Positions 1 through 4,729 of a stretch of 5,490 nt of DNA are shown piece after piece (position 1 is the first letter of the stretch; each line of letters begins with the position of its first letter). A model generated the notes under the pieces. That model had not been told where the DNA came from, made no database searches, and saw only the letters and a program-made list of their open reading frames with translations. The translations under genes were made by a program, and so were the position numbers. Location: NCBI GenBank assembly GCA_023428365.1, contig JAEYYQ010000581.1, forward strand, positions 1 to 5,490, given 5' to 3'. This stretch comes from Pseudomonadota bacterium (GTDB taxonomy: Bacteria > Pseudomonadota > Alphaproteobacteria > Rhizobiales > Hyphomicrobiaceae).

Positions 1-2
1 AA

Positions 3-308
3 ATCGGGCCGAAATTCATGCAGCCGTTGAAATGCCAGGGTGTCATCGAGATGGATGACTCGGCGATGATCGTCCGCGTCAAATTCATGACCAAGCCCGG
101 CAACCAGTGGCCAGTCCGCAGCAAGGTTTATGCTGAAATCCGCGCCCTGTTTGAGCGCGAGGGCATTCGTTTCGCAAGCCGCGAAGTTCGTGTGCGGGTC
201 ACCGATCGCGATGATCTCGACCCCGAGACGGAACGGACGATTGCCGGGGCCGCAGCGCAGCTCGCTCTCGGTCAGCCGCAAAAAAAGGTGACGGACGAAA
301 CCCGCTAA
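3..308 (+). CDS. MscS-family mechanosensitive ion channel, C-terminal fragment
   Basis: This is the last ~102 codons of a gene whose 5' part lies outside the window; the frame is open from the first complete codon (position 3) with no convincing start. The stretch with QGVIEMDDSAMIVRVKF, then QWPVRSKVYAEIRALFEREGI and a closing SREVRVRV, resembles the C-terminal alpha/beta domain of MscS-type channels: a beta strand with DDSA, a helix with YAEIRALFEREGI, and a last beta strand. MscS channels sit in the inner membrane and open under membrane tension to release solutes on hypo-osmotic shock; this cytoplasmic domain forms the vestibule below the pore. The ATG at 18 would lie inside the domain, so it is not a start. 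After the domain comes a ~30-residue polar tail. The family call rests on recognised sequence pattern; the pore-lining helices are not visible. Confidence 0.75.
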   Translation: MGPKFMQPLKCQGVIEMDDSAMIVRVKFMTKPGNQWPVRSKVYAEIRALFEREGIRFASREVRVRVTDRDDLDPETERTIAGAAAQLALGQPQKKVTDETR

Positions 309-351
309 AGAGCAGGCAACGACAATCCCCAAAAGCCGTACGGCCGGTCAC

Positions 352-378
352 GGAACGCGGATGGGGACTGTGCGCGTT
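352..378 (+). promoter_or_regulatory. Candidate EcfG-type (general stress) promoter for the LuxR-type gene
   Basis: GGAAC lies at 352-356 and CGTT at 375-378, with an 18-base spacer. The alphaproteobacterial general stress sigma factor EcfG/RpoE2/SigT recognises roughly GGAAC-N16-17-CGTT, so the two boxes match but the spacer is slightly long. Transcription would start near 385, about 48 bases before the ATG at 433. The match could be chance; it is weaker than the one at 1822-1846. Confidence 0.35.
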
Positions 379-432
379 TTATCGCTGTTAGAGAGCTTTC
401 AGCCCGCGCTGCACACGGAGCTGCGTCCCTCC

Positions 433-1185
433 ATGATCGACCATACTTTACTCACTGATGTCTTTTCCTTCGTCAGGACCAGCCCGGAAATCACAACCGC
501 TGCCGAGCTCCTCTCCAAGCTGGACGCTTCGATCGACAATGGGCTCCCCTTGAAAGTTCTCGGGGCTGCGCGGCTGCCGATCCTGTCTCGCGATTGGCCT
601 TCGGCGAAGGTCGGCGAAACGGTTTTCCTTGGAAAGAACGCACCGCTTGGCTGGTGGGAGGATTACATCGCCATGTCGCGGCTGCGTCTGGATCAGGATC
701 TGATGATGGCCCGCACCAGTCTGGCGGCGTTTACTTGGACCGAAAGCCGCCGGATGCTGGAGCCGATCGGAATCGACCGTTGGCCCTACGATCTTGCCCT
801 TCAATATGGCATGCGTGACGGCCTGACGTGTCCGGTCGGCAACCGATGGATTCTCGTCTACTGGTCAAAAAAGCCACTTGAAGGACTACTGAGCAAGCCC
901 CAGCGTGCTCTTCTCGCCATGGCTGCCAGCTGCGCCGCAATCCGCCTCGAGCAGGTCGCGCCGCGCGATCCGATGAGACTGCCGCGGCTGGCACAAGTGA
1001 CCCCACGGGAACTCGCCGTCCTGCGCTACGCAGCCATGGGAAAGCAGGCAAGCGAGATTGCCGAAACGCTTGGTATCGGCGAGGAGACCGTGCGCAGTCA
1101 TTTTAAAAAAGCCCAGCACAAGCTTGGTGCAAAAAACCGTACCCAGGCCGCCGTCGAGGCCGTGCGTCAAAACCTCATTCCTTGA
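433..1185 (+). CDS. LuxR-type acyl-homoserine-lactone-binding transcriptional regulator
   Basis: A 250-residue cytoplasmic regulator with an N-terminal autoinducer-binding domain (about residues 10-175) and a C-terminal GerE/LuxR helix-turn-helix (about 188-250). Aligned by spacing to TraR, the ligand pocket keeps W74, Y78, D87, W102 and G130 (TraR W57, Y61, D70, W85, G113), but the usual Pro after the Asp is Gln88. The DNA-binding part keeps E193, L197 and G203 (TraR E178, L182, G188), in TPRELAVLRYAAMGK. It should therefore bind an acyl-homoserine lactone or a similar signal and control transcription. No luxI-type synthase is visible nearby, so it may be a solo receptor. An in-frame ATG at 361 would give 274 residues, but it has a poor ribosome binding site and overlaps the promoter candidate; 433 follows GGAG (417-420) at 12 bases and gives the usual family length. 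Family call is firm; ligand and targets are unknown. Confidence 0.9.
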   Translation: MIDHTLLTDVFSFVRTSPEITTAAELLSKLDASIDNGLPLKVLGAARLPILSRDWPSAKVGETVFLGKNAPLGWWEDYIAMSRLRLDQDLMMARTSLAAFTWTESRRMLEPIGIDRWPYDLALQYGMRDGLTCPVGNRWILVYWSKKPLEGLLSKPQRALLAMAASCAAIRLEQVAPRDPMRLPRLAQVTPRELAVLRYAAMGKQASEIAETLGIGEETVRSHFKKAQHKLGAKNRTQAAVEAVRQNLIP

Positions 1186-1190
1186 AAGTC

Positions 1191-1206
1191 TCCCCGAATT
1201 CGGGGA
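1191..1206. promoter_or_regulatory. Perfect 16-bp palindrome, candidate operator
   Basis: TCCCCGAATTCGGGGA is an exact palindrome beginning five bases after the stop codon of the LuxR-type gene and about 92 bases before the response-regulator ATG. As RNA it could form a 6-bp stem with an AATT loop, but no T-tract follows, so it is a poor intrinsic terminator. Its length and dyad symmetry are close to LuxR-family binding sites (usually 18-20 bp dyads). Binding by the adjacent regulator is inference. Confidence 0.4.
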
Positions 1207-1297
1207 TGGCCGCAGCTTTCGCGCTCATTAAATTCCTGCCTCCAATTCAATGCGACGGGGACGGGACGAGCACGCGGCAAACAAGGAACACGGTTCA

Positions 1298-1747
1298 ATG
1301 TCGGCAAGCTGGACGGATATGCGGATTCTGGTCGTCGAAGACGATATCGTCATCGCGCTTCCGCTTGTAGAGCATCTTAAGGAAGCTGGTGCTGAGGTCA
1401 TTGGGCCGATCACCGACGTGTCCAGAGCGCTGCACATCGCATCTCATGACACACTCTCCGGAGCCGTTCTTGATGTGAACCTGGGCAAGCTCGACGTGTG
1501 GCCCGTTGCGCGGATGCTCGCATCTCGTGGCATCCCGTTCATCTTTGCAACCGCATCCAGCCCGGCGAAGCTGCAAGCCGCCTCGTTCGGCGACGTGCCG
1601 AGGCTCTCCAAACCGTATCGGGAAGCGGATGCGGCCGAGGCCCTTCTGTCGTTGATGCCACGGGCAGCAGAAAGATTGGAGCCACTCACACACGCGTCCG
1701 CTGGCGGCTTCGTCGAAGCGCCAGAGTTGCATTCAGCTAAATCCTGA
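1298..1747 (+). CDS. Single-domain response regulator (CheY-like receiver)
   Basis: A 149-residue protein that is nearly all receiver domain. The phosphorylation site is complete: acidic pair D15-D16 after RILVVE, phospho-acceptor D59 in AVLDVNL, T85 in FIFATAS, and K105 in LSKPY. No output domain follows; about 35 residues of low-similarity tail end the protein. It should accept a phosphoryl group from a sensor kinase and pass the signal by protein contact or phosphotransfer. PFIFAT resembles the PFxFATG motif of alphaproteobacterial single-domain receivers (Sma0114/SdrG type) that work with HWE or HisKA_2 kinases, but the following Gly-Tyr is replaced by Ser-Ser. The start was set at 1298 because AAGGAA (1283-1288) lies nine bases upstream; the in-frame ATG at 1250 would add 16 residues before the domain and lacks such a site. 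No partner kinase is in the window. Confidence 0.88.
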   Translation: MSASWTDMRILVVEDDIVIALPLVEHLKEAGAEVIGPITDVSRALHIASHDTLSGAVLDVNLGKLDVWPVARMLASRGIPFIFATASSPAKLQAASFGDVPRLSKPYREADAAEALLSLMPRAAERLEPLTHASAGGFVEAPELHSAKS

Positions 1748-1821
1748 ACAGCGCATTTTAAGCAGCCAAGCACGTTTGCGGCTTGCCGCTTGAAGCGTGT
1801 GCAGATGAACTCGCATCCTCA

Positions 1822-1846
1822 GGAACCAAAATACCCGTAGACTGTT
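1822..1846 (+). promoter_or_regulatory. Candidate EcfG-type (general stress) promoter
   Basis: GGAAC at 1822-1826 is followed after exactly 16 bases by TGTT (1843-1846), close to the EcfG/RpoE2 consensus GGAAC-N16-17-CGTT with one mismatch. The predicted transcript start near 1853 leaves a leader of about 60 bases before the ATG at 1915. Position, spacing and the independent gene unit downstream all fit, but there is no experimental evidence here. Confidence 0.55.
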
Positions 1847-1914
1847 ATCTCGCCGCACTGGTTCAGACGACTGCCCCTGCCCCCGCCGGGAGTCCGATTT
1901 CCGGAGAAGCTGCG

Positions 1915-2418
1915 ATGACTGACAAAAGTTCGTTTACCCCAGACGAATGGAAAACCCTCATGGAAAGCGTCATGGCCACCGGCGTAGCGGTTTCGGCCGC
2001 TGAGCCGAGCGGGCTATGGGGCATGATGAAAGAAGGCTTTGCCAGCGCCGCCGTTCTCAGTGAGACGAAAGCGAAGCAGGATGCAAACCCGCTCGTCCGG
2101 GCCCTTGTCGATGACTTCGTCACCTCGGAGGGACGCCAGTCCGTGCAGAGCGGGCTGAAGGAAAAATTCCAGGGCGCCAAAGCGGCGGACATCAAGGAGA
2201 GGTCGATCGACCTGCTGCGTCAGGCTTCGGCGATTGTCGACACCAAAGCTCCGCAGGACGCGCCGGCGTTCAAAGGTTGGCTGGAACAGCTTAGCCAACG
2301 GGTTGCGGACGCCTCCAAAGAAGGTGGCTTCCTGGGCTTTGGCGGCATCCAGATTAGCGAGACTGAAAAGGCCACGCTGAATGAGATTACAAACGCCCTC
2401 GAAGCCAGCAAGGTCTGA
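1915..2418 (+). CDS. Conserved alphaproteobacterial protein of unknown function
   Basis: A 167-residue soluble, mostly helical protein with no signal peptide or membrane segment. I know of similar proteins only as hypothetical ones in Hyphomicrobiales. Visible landmarks are FTPDEWKTLMESVMATG (7-23), AAEPSGLWGMMKE (28-40), a charged middle with NPLVRALVDDF (58-68), FKGWLEQLSQRVADAS (119-134) and a glycine-rich GGFLGFGGIQIS (137-148). No catalytic motif is recognisable. The start is ATG 1915, with GGAGAAG (1903-1909) just upstream; the longer frame from a TTG at 1783 would run through the promoter candidate at 1822-1846 and has no binding site. The promoter suggests induction under general stress. 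It is followed after one base by the small membrane-protein gene at 2420, so the two probably form one transcript and may act together. Confidence 0.8.
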   Translation: MTDKSSFTPDEWKTLMESVMATGVAVSAAEPSGLWGMMKEGFASAAVLSETKAKQDANPLVRALVDDFVTSEGRQSVQSGLKEKFQGAKAADIKERSIDLLRQASAIVDTKAPQDAPAFKGWLEQLSQRVADASKEGGFLGFGGIQISETEKATLNEITNALEASKV

Positions 2419-2419
2419 T

Positions 2420-2554
2420 ATGAGCGAGCAAGAAAACCACGAGCAACCGAGATTACCCGAAAACCGCGCAACGGTCGGTCGTGCCGGCTTGATCTTCGGG
2501 GCAGCCCACATCGTCGGCCTTGGCGTAGCGCTCGCCCTTGTTATTGCCGTTTGA
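2420..2554 (+). CDS. Small single-pass membrane protein (44 residues)
   Basis: A short gene beginning one base after the stop codon of the upstream unknown gene. The first ~21 residues are polar and charged (MSEQENHEQPRLPENR), and residues 22-44 form one continuous hydrophobic segment rich in Gly, Ala, Val and Leu, running to the C-terminus, enough for one transmembrane helix with the N-terminus most likely cytoplasmic. AAGG (2410-2413) sits six bases before the ATG, inside the end of the upstream gene, so translation is probably coupled. The stop is followed by a strong terminator 20 bases later, so it is the last gene of a two-gene unit. Its function is unknown; a membrane anchor or partner for the upstream protein is possible. 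Support comes from spacing, ribosome binding site and the clean hydrophobic segment, not from a known family. Confidence 0.68.
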   Translation: MSEQENHEQPRLPENRATVGRAGLIFGAAHIVGLGVALALVIAV

Positions 2555-2574
2555 ACTGAGCAGTTACGACCGAT

Positions 2575-2603
2575 AAAAACGGAGCCCGAGGGCTCCGTTT
2601 TTT
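2575..2603. terminator. Intrinsic terminator, probably bidirectional
   Basis: CGGAGCC (2580-2586) pairs with GGCTCCG (2591-2597) around a CGAG loop. Six T follow (2598-2603) and five A precede (2575-2579), so the hairpin has a U-tract when read in either direction. It lies between the convergent ends of the small membrane-protein gene (plus, ends 2554) and the exported-protein gene (minus, ends 2614). Confidence 0.92.
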
Positions 2604-2613
2604 GCGGCCTTCG

Positions 2614-3066
2614 CTACCAACGCGGACCGATGTAGGGCGGATACCGACGCGCATCGACGCACCGGTCCCCATCCCAGTAACGATATTGCCCACAGCTCGA
2701 GGGGCGCGGCGGCGGCAACCATTCAACAACCGGCGGTCCGTAGTAGGTCCGCGGAGGTGGTGGCGGTGGCGCATATCCGTAAGTGCCATACACGGGCGCA
2801 GACGGAATGACCGGCCTGTCGATATAGCCGTATCCGTACGATTGCCGAGGTGGCGGCAGATCGTCGAACTCATCGTCGTCATCATAGTCTGAATAGGAAC
2901 GATATCCCCGGTCCGTCACCGGTATCACCCGGTCCCCGTCCGTGAACAAAGAAGCCTGCATCGAGGACGGCGAGCCGATCGGAACCGCGCTCGCAGTTGT
3001 CGTAGAGAGGGCTGACAGTAGGCAAGTCGTAGATGCCAAGAGCGACCAACGCAAAACGTTGCGCAT
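2614..3066 (-). CDS. Exported proline/tyrosine-rich small protein, function unknown
   Basis: A 150-residue protein with a clear Sec signal peptide: basic start (MRNVLRW), hydrophobic stretch to about residue 20, and a likely signal peptidase I cut after A27 (ASA|VP). The mature part is low-complexity: an acidic run DYDDDDEFDD (60-69), Tyr/Gly repeats (77-81, 93-98), a run of six prolines (100-105), and a C-terminal block with SSCGQYRYWDGDRCVDARRY (123-142) and YIGPRW at the end. The two cysteines, C125 and C136, could form a disulfide in the periplasm. Similar C-terminal blocks occur in uncharacterised exported proteins of rhizobia-like bacteria. The start is ATG 3066, six bases after GGAG (3073-3076); a TTG four codons earlier overlaps that binding site. 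It has its own TATAAT promoter and shares the terminator at 2575-2603. A surface or cell-envelope role is a guess. Confidence 0.8.
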   Translation of the reverse strand: MRNVLRWSLLASTTCLLSALSTTTASAVPIGSPSSMQASLFTDGDRVIPVTDRGYRSYSDYDDDDEFDDLPPPRQSYGYGYIDRPVIPSAPVYGTYGYAPPPPPPRTYYGPPVVEWLPPPRPSSCGQYRYWDGDRCVDARRYPPYIGPRW

Positions 3067-3093
3067 TTCATACTCCAATCTCCCGGCGTATTT

Positions 3094-3122
3094 ATTATAC
3101 GGCGCGGTGATCTTGGAGTCTC
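3094..3122 (-). promoter_or_regulatory. Candidate promoter of the exported-protein gene
   Basis: Read on the minus strand, a perfect TATAAT is at 3099-3094, about 28 bases before the ATG at 3066. Seventeen bases upstream is GAGACT (3122-3117), a weak match to a -35 box. An inverted repeat TCTTGG-N8-CCAAGA (3111-3130) overlaps the -35 position. The -10 is convincing; the -35 is not. Confidence 0.5.
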
Positions 3123-3231
3123 GGCCAAGATGAGGTGGTCGGAGGGTTCAGGACGATCCGCTCGGCCATCATATTGTATGAGGTCGGACGATGCAGGCGT
3201 ATCTGCAGCACCAGCAAAAGACTTAGCGCCC

Positions 3232-3265
3232 GAAAAAATAAAGGCACGCCTGATCGACGGGCCTT
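3232..3265 (-). terminator. Probable intrinsic terminator of the atp F0 operon
   Basis: On the minus strand, AAGGC (3265-3261) pairs with GCCTT (3245-3241), extended by two further pairs across one mismatch, and is followed by TATTTTTTC (3240-3232). It lies about 31 bases after the atpF stop. The stem is short, but the U-rich run is good, and no further minus-strand gene follows before the exported-protein gene's own promoter. Confidence 0.6.
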
Positions 3266-3295
3266 CACTTCAATATCGTAACAGGGGTCAGAACG

Positions 3296-3808
3296 TCAGT
3301 TCAGCTTGCCCGTCAGGTCGCCAATGCTCTGGTCTACGAGACGAGCATCGACGTCGGCCGTAACCTTGCCCTTCAGGATGCGTTCTGCAGCAGAAATGGC
3401 GCTATCCACCGCTGCGGAACGAACCTCACCGAGAGCTTGCGCTTCGGCCCGCGCGATTTTCTCCTCCGCCAGCTTCGTGCGACGCTCCAGCGTCTCGGCC
3501 AGCCCCTTGCGGGTTTCGGATGCGAGCGCCTCGGCCTCACGCTTGGCTTGAGCGACGATCGAGGCAGCTTCCTGCTCGGCTTCGCGACTCTTGCGCTGGT
3601 AGTCGGCCAGAAGCTGCTGGGCTTCCTCACGGAGCCGACGCGCCTCGTCGAGTTCCAGACGAATCGCATCGGCGCGGTCATCGAGCGCCTTCGTGATCAT
3701 CCCTGGAACCTTGTAATAGACCAGCAGGGCAAGGAAGCCGACAAAGGCGACCGCGACCCAGAAGTCAGGCGTCCCGAAGATCGAACCCGCAGCGAGCATC
3801 ACCAGCAT
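3296..3808 (-). CDS. atpF: ATP synthase F0 subunit b (peripheral stalk)
   Basis: A 170-residue b-type subunit. One N-terminal membrane helix (about 16-31, FWVAVAFVGFLALLVYY) is followed by VPGMITKALDDRADAIRLELDEA, the typical entry into the stalk, and a long charged coiled coil rich in Ala, Glu, Arg and Gln to about residue 150. With b' it forms the heterodimeric outer stalk that stops F1 from turning with the rotor. The length is close to the bacterial norm of 155-175. The ATG at 3808 follows the b' stop by four bases, with GGAG (3816-3819) seven bases upstream inside the end of b', so translation is likely coupled. It is the last gene of the F0 cluster. The coiled coil shows no break or loss. 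Confidence 0.96.
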   Translation of the reverse strand: MLVMLAAGSIFGTPDFWVAVAFVGFLALLVYYKVPGMITKALDDRADAIRLELDEARRLREEAQQLLADYQRKSREAEQEAASIVAQAKREAEALASETRKGLAETLERRTKLAEEKIARAEAQALGEVRSAAVDSAISAAERILKGKVTADVDARLVDQSIGDLTGKLN

Positions 3809-3812
3809 CGCA

Positions 3813-4361
3813 TCACTCCCCCGCTACCGGGCTAAGTGCGCGCCGTGCTTCATCGGGACTGACCTCGGCCCCGATCAGCTTCGACACCACGGCACCGGCC
3901 GTATCGCTGGCAATCTCGCTGACCTGAGCCAATGCCTTGGACTTCATATCGGCGATGCGCTTTTCAGCATCGGCGACCTTGGCATTGACCTGGGCATCGA
4001 CCCGACCACGCTCACCGTCGACTTCGGCGGTCAGCGCATCGCGCGTCTCACGAGCAATGGCGCTGGCACGGCCACGAGCCGCCGCCAGCTCCTGCTCATA
4101 AGCAGCAAGAGCCTTCTCAGTTTCGCCCTTGAGCCGCTCGGCCTCGTCGAGATCGCGTTGAATACGATCCCGCCGCTCCTCGATCACCTCGGCGACGCGC
4201 GGCAGAGACCACCGCGACAGAATGAAATATAGAACGCCGAACGTGATCGCGAGCCAGATGAGCTGAGGCGAAAAGTGGGGGACGTGAAGCTGAGGCAGCC
4301 CCCCCGACGATTGCGCCGCTTCTCCGGCCGCCGCGGCAAGCACGACTAGGCTAGCGAGCAT
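3813..4361 (-). CDS. atpF': ATP synthase F0 subunit b' (second stalk subunit)
   Basis: A 182-residue b-type subunit, distinct from the b subunit encoded next. A ~30-residue N-terminal extension with GLPQLHVPHFSPQLIWLAI leads to one membrane helix (about 33-49), then SLPRVAEVIEERRDRIQRDLDEAERLK and a long Ala/Glu-rich coiled coil. The LPQ...F.PQLIWL pattern is characteristic of b' subunits of photosynthetic bacteria and alphaproteobacteria (also named AtpG or AtpF2). It pairs with b as the asymmetric peripheral stalk in the inner membrane. ATG 4361 has GGAG (4368-4371) six bases upstream. The gene follows atpE after a 71-base gap that holds a large inverted repeat. No unusual features; identification of b' over b rests on order and the N-terminal pattern. 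Confidence 0.95.
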   Translation of the reverse strand: MLASLVVLAAAAGEAAQSSGGLPQLHVPHFSPQLIWLAITFGVLYFILSRWSLPRVAEVIEERRDRIQRDLDEAERLKGETEKALAAYEQELAAARGRASAIARETRDALTAEVDGERGRVDAQVNAKVADAEKRIADMKSKALAQVSEIASDTAGAVVSKLIGAEVSPDEARRALSPVAGE

Positions 4362-4382
4362 GGCAGTCTCCAGTCAGCGAAT

Positions 4383-4424
4383 GAACCGGGACGGCTCGCC
4401 TTAAAGCGAGGCATCCCGCGGTTC
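4383..4424 (-). other. Intercistronic hairpin between atpE and atpF'
   Basis: Fourteen base pairs can form in three blocks: GAACC/GGTTC (4383-4387 with 4420-4424), GGGA/TCCC (4388-4391 with 4414-4417) and CTCGC/GCGAG (4395-4399 with 4406-4410), around a six-base loop. No U-tract follows on the minus strand, so it is not a normal terminator. It may protect the 3' end of atpE mRNA or mark a processing point, which would fit the need for many c subunits per complex. Confidence 0.6.
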
Positions 4425-4432
4425 TGCGCTGA

Positions 4433-4657
4433 TCAGCCGAACAGGATGATGAGCGCGATGAGCAGGCCGAACAGACCCGTCGCTTCGGCGAGAGCGAAGC
4501 CGATCAGCAGGTTCGTGAACTGGCCAGGAGCCGCAGACGGATTGCGCAGAGCACCCGACAGGTAGTTGCCGAAGATGTTTCCGATGCCGATACCGGCGCC
4601 GATGAGAGCGAAGCAGGCAAGGCCGGCACCGATGAACTTGGCGGCAGCTGGATCCAT
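4433..4657 (-). CDS. atpE: ATP synthase F0 subunit c (rotor ring)
   Basis: A 74-residue two-helix hairpin that oligomerises into the proton-driven c-ring. The first membrane helix (about 8-30) holds GAGIGIG (20-26), the glycine motif for tight helix packing in the ring. The polar loop has R38-N39-P40, which contacts F1 gamma/epsilon. The second helix carries E58 in [10 protein letters not shown], the carboxylate that binds and releases each proton. There is no sodium-binding signature I can see, so proton coupling is assumed. The ATG at 4657 has an excellent AAGGAG (4665-4670) seven bases upstream; an in-frame start at 4690 would add 11 residues not seen in the family. Hairpin-forming repeats lie in the gaps on both sides of the gene. 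Length matches alphaproteobacterial c subunits (about 74-78). Confidence 0.97.
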   Translation of the reverse strand: MDPAAAKFIGAGLACFALIGAGIGIGNIFGNYLSGALRNPSAAPGQFTNLLIGFALAEATGLFGLLIALIILFG

Positions 4658-4704
4658 GGAAAAACTCCTTAGAGGTTTGGATGAAGACAAAGCGACCTGG
4701 AGAC

Positions 4705-4726
4705 CGAGGCGGATGCCCCGGCCTCG
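4705..4726 (-). other. Intercistronic inverted repeat between atpB and atpE
   Basis: CGAGGC (4705-4710) and GCCTCG (4721-4726) are exact inverted repeats separated by ten bases, starting three bases after the atpB stop codon on the minus strand. The RNA would form a 6-bp GC-rich stem with no U-tract after it. It may act in mRNA stability or partial termination; effect unknown. Confidence 0.4.
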
Positions 4727-4729
4727 AGA

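Noticed and set aside
1285..1310. GGAAC at 1285-1289 as another EcfG-type promoter
   Set aside because: No CGTT-like box at the right distance; the GGAA belongs to the ribosome binding site of the response regulator.
1295..1732. 145-codon minus-strand frame opposite the response regulator
   Set aside because: The plus strand encodes a complete receiver active site, so this frame is a by-product of high GC.
1771..1800. Possible hairpin (GCGG-CTTG-CCGC within CACG...CGTG) after the response regulator
   Set aside because: Short stems, a six-base asymmetry and no T-tract; too weak to call a terminator.
2014..2511. 165-codon minus-strand frame opposite the unknown gene at 1915
   Set aside because: It overlaps two better-supported plus-strand genes and runs nearly to the terminator; no ribosome binding site or domain pattern was seen.
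3130..3363. Plus-strand frame in the gap before the end of atpF
   Set aside because: No ribosome binding site, no recognisable protein pattern, and it runs through the probable atp terminator and into atpF.
3437..3835. Plus-strand frames opposite atpF
   Set aside because: Antisense to a complete b subunit; composition reflects the reversed coiled-coil codons.
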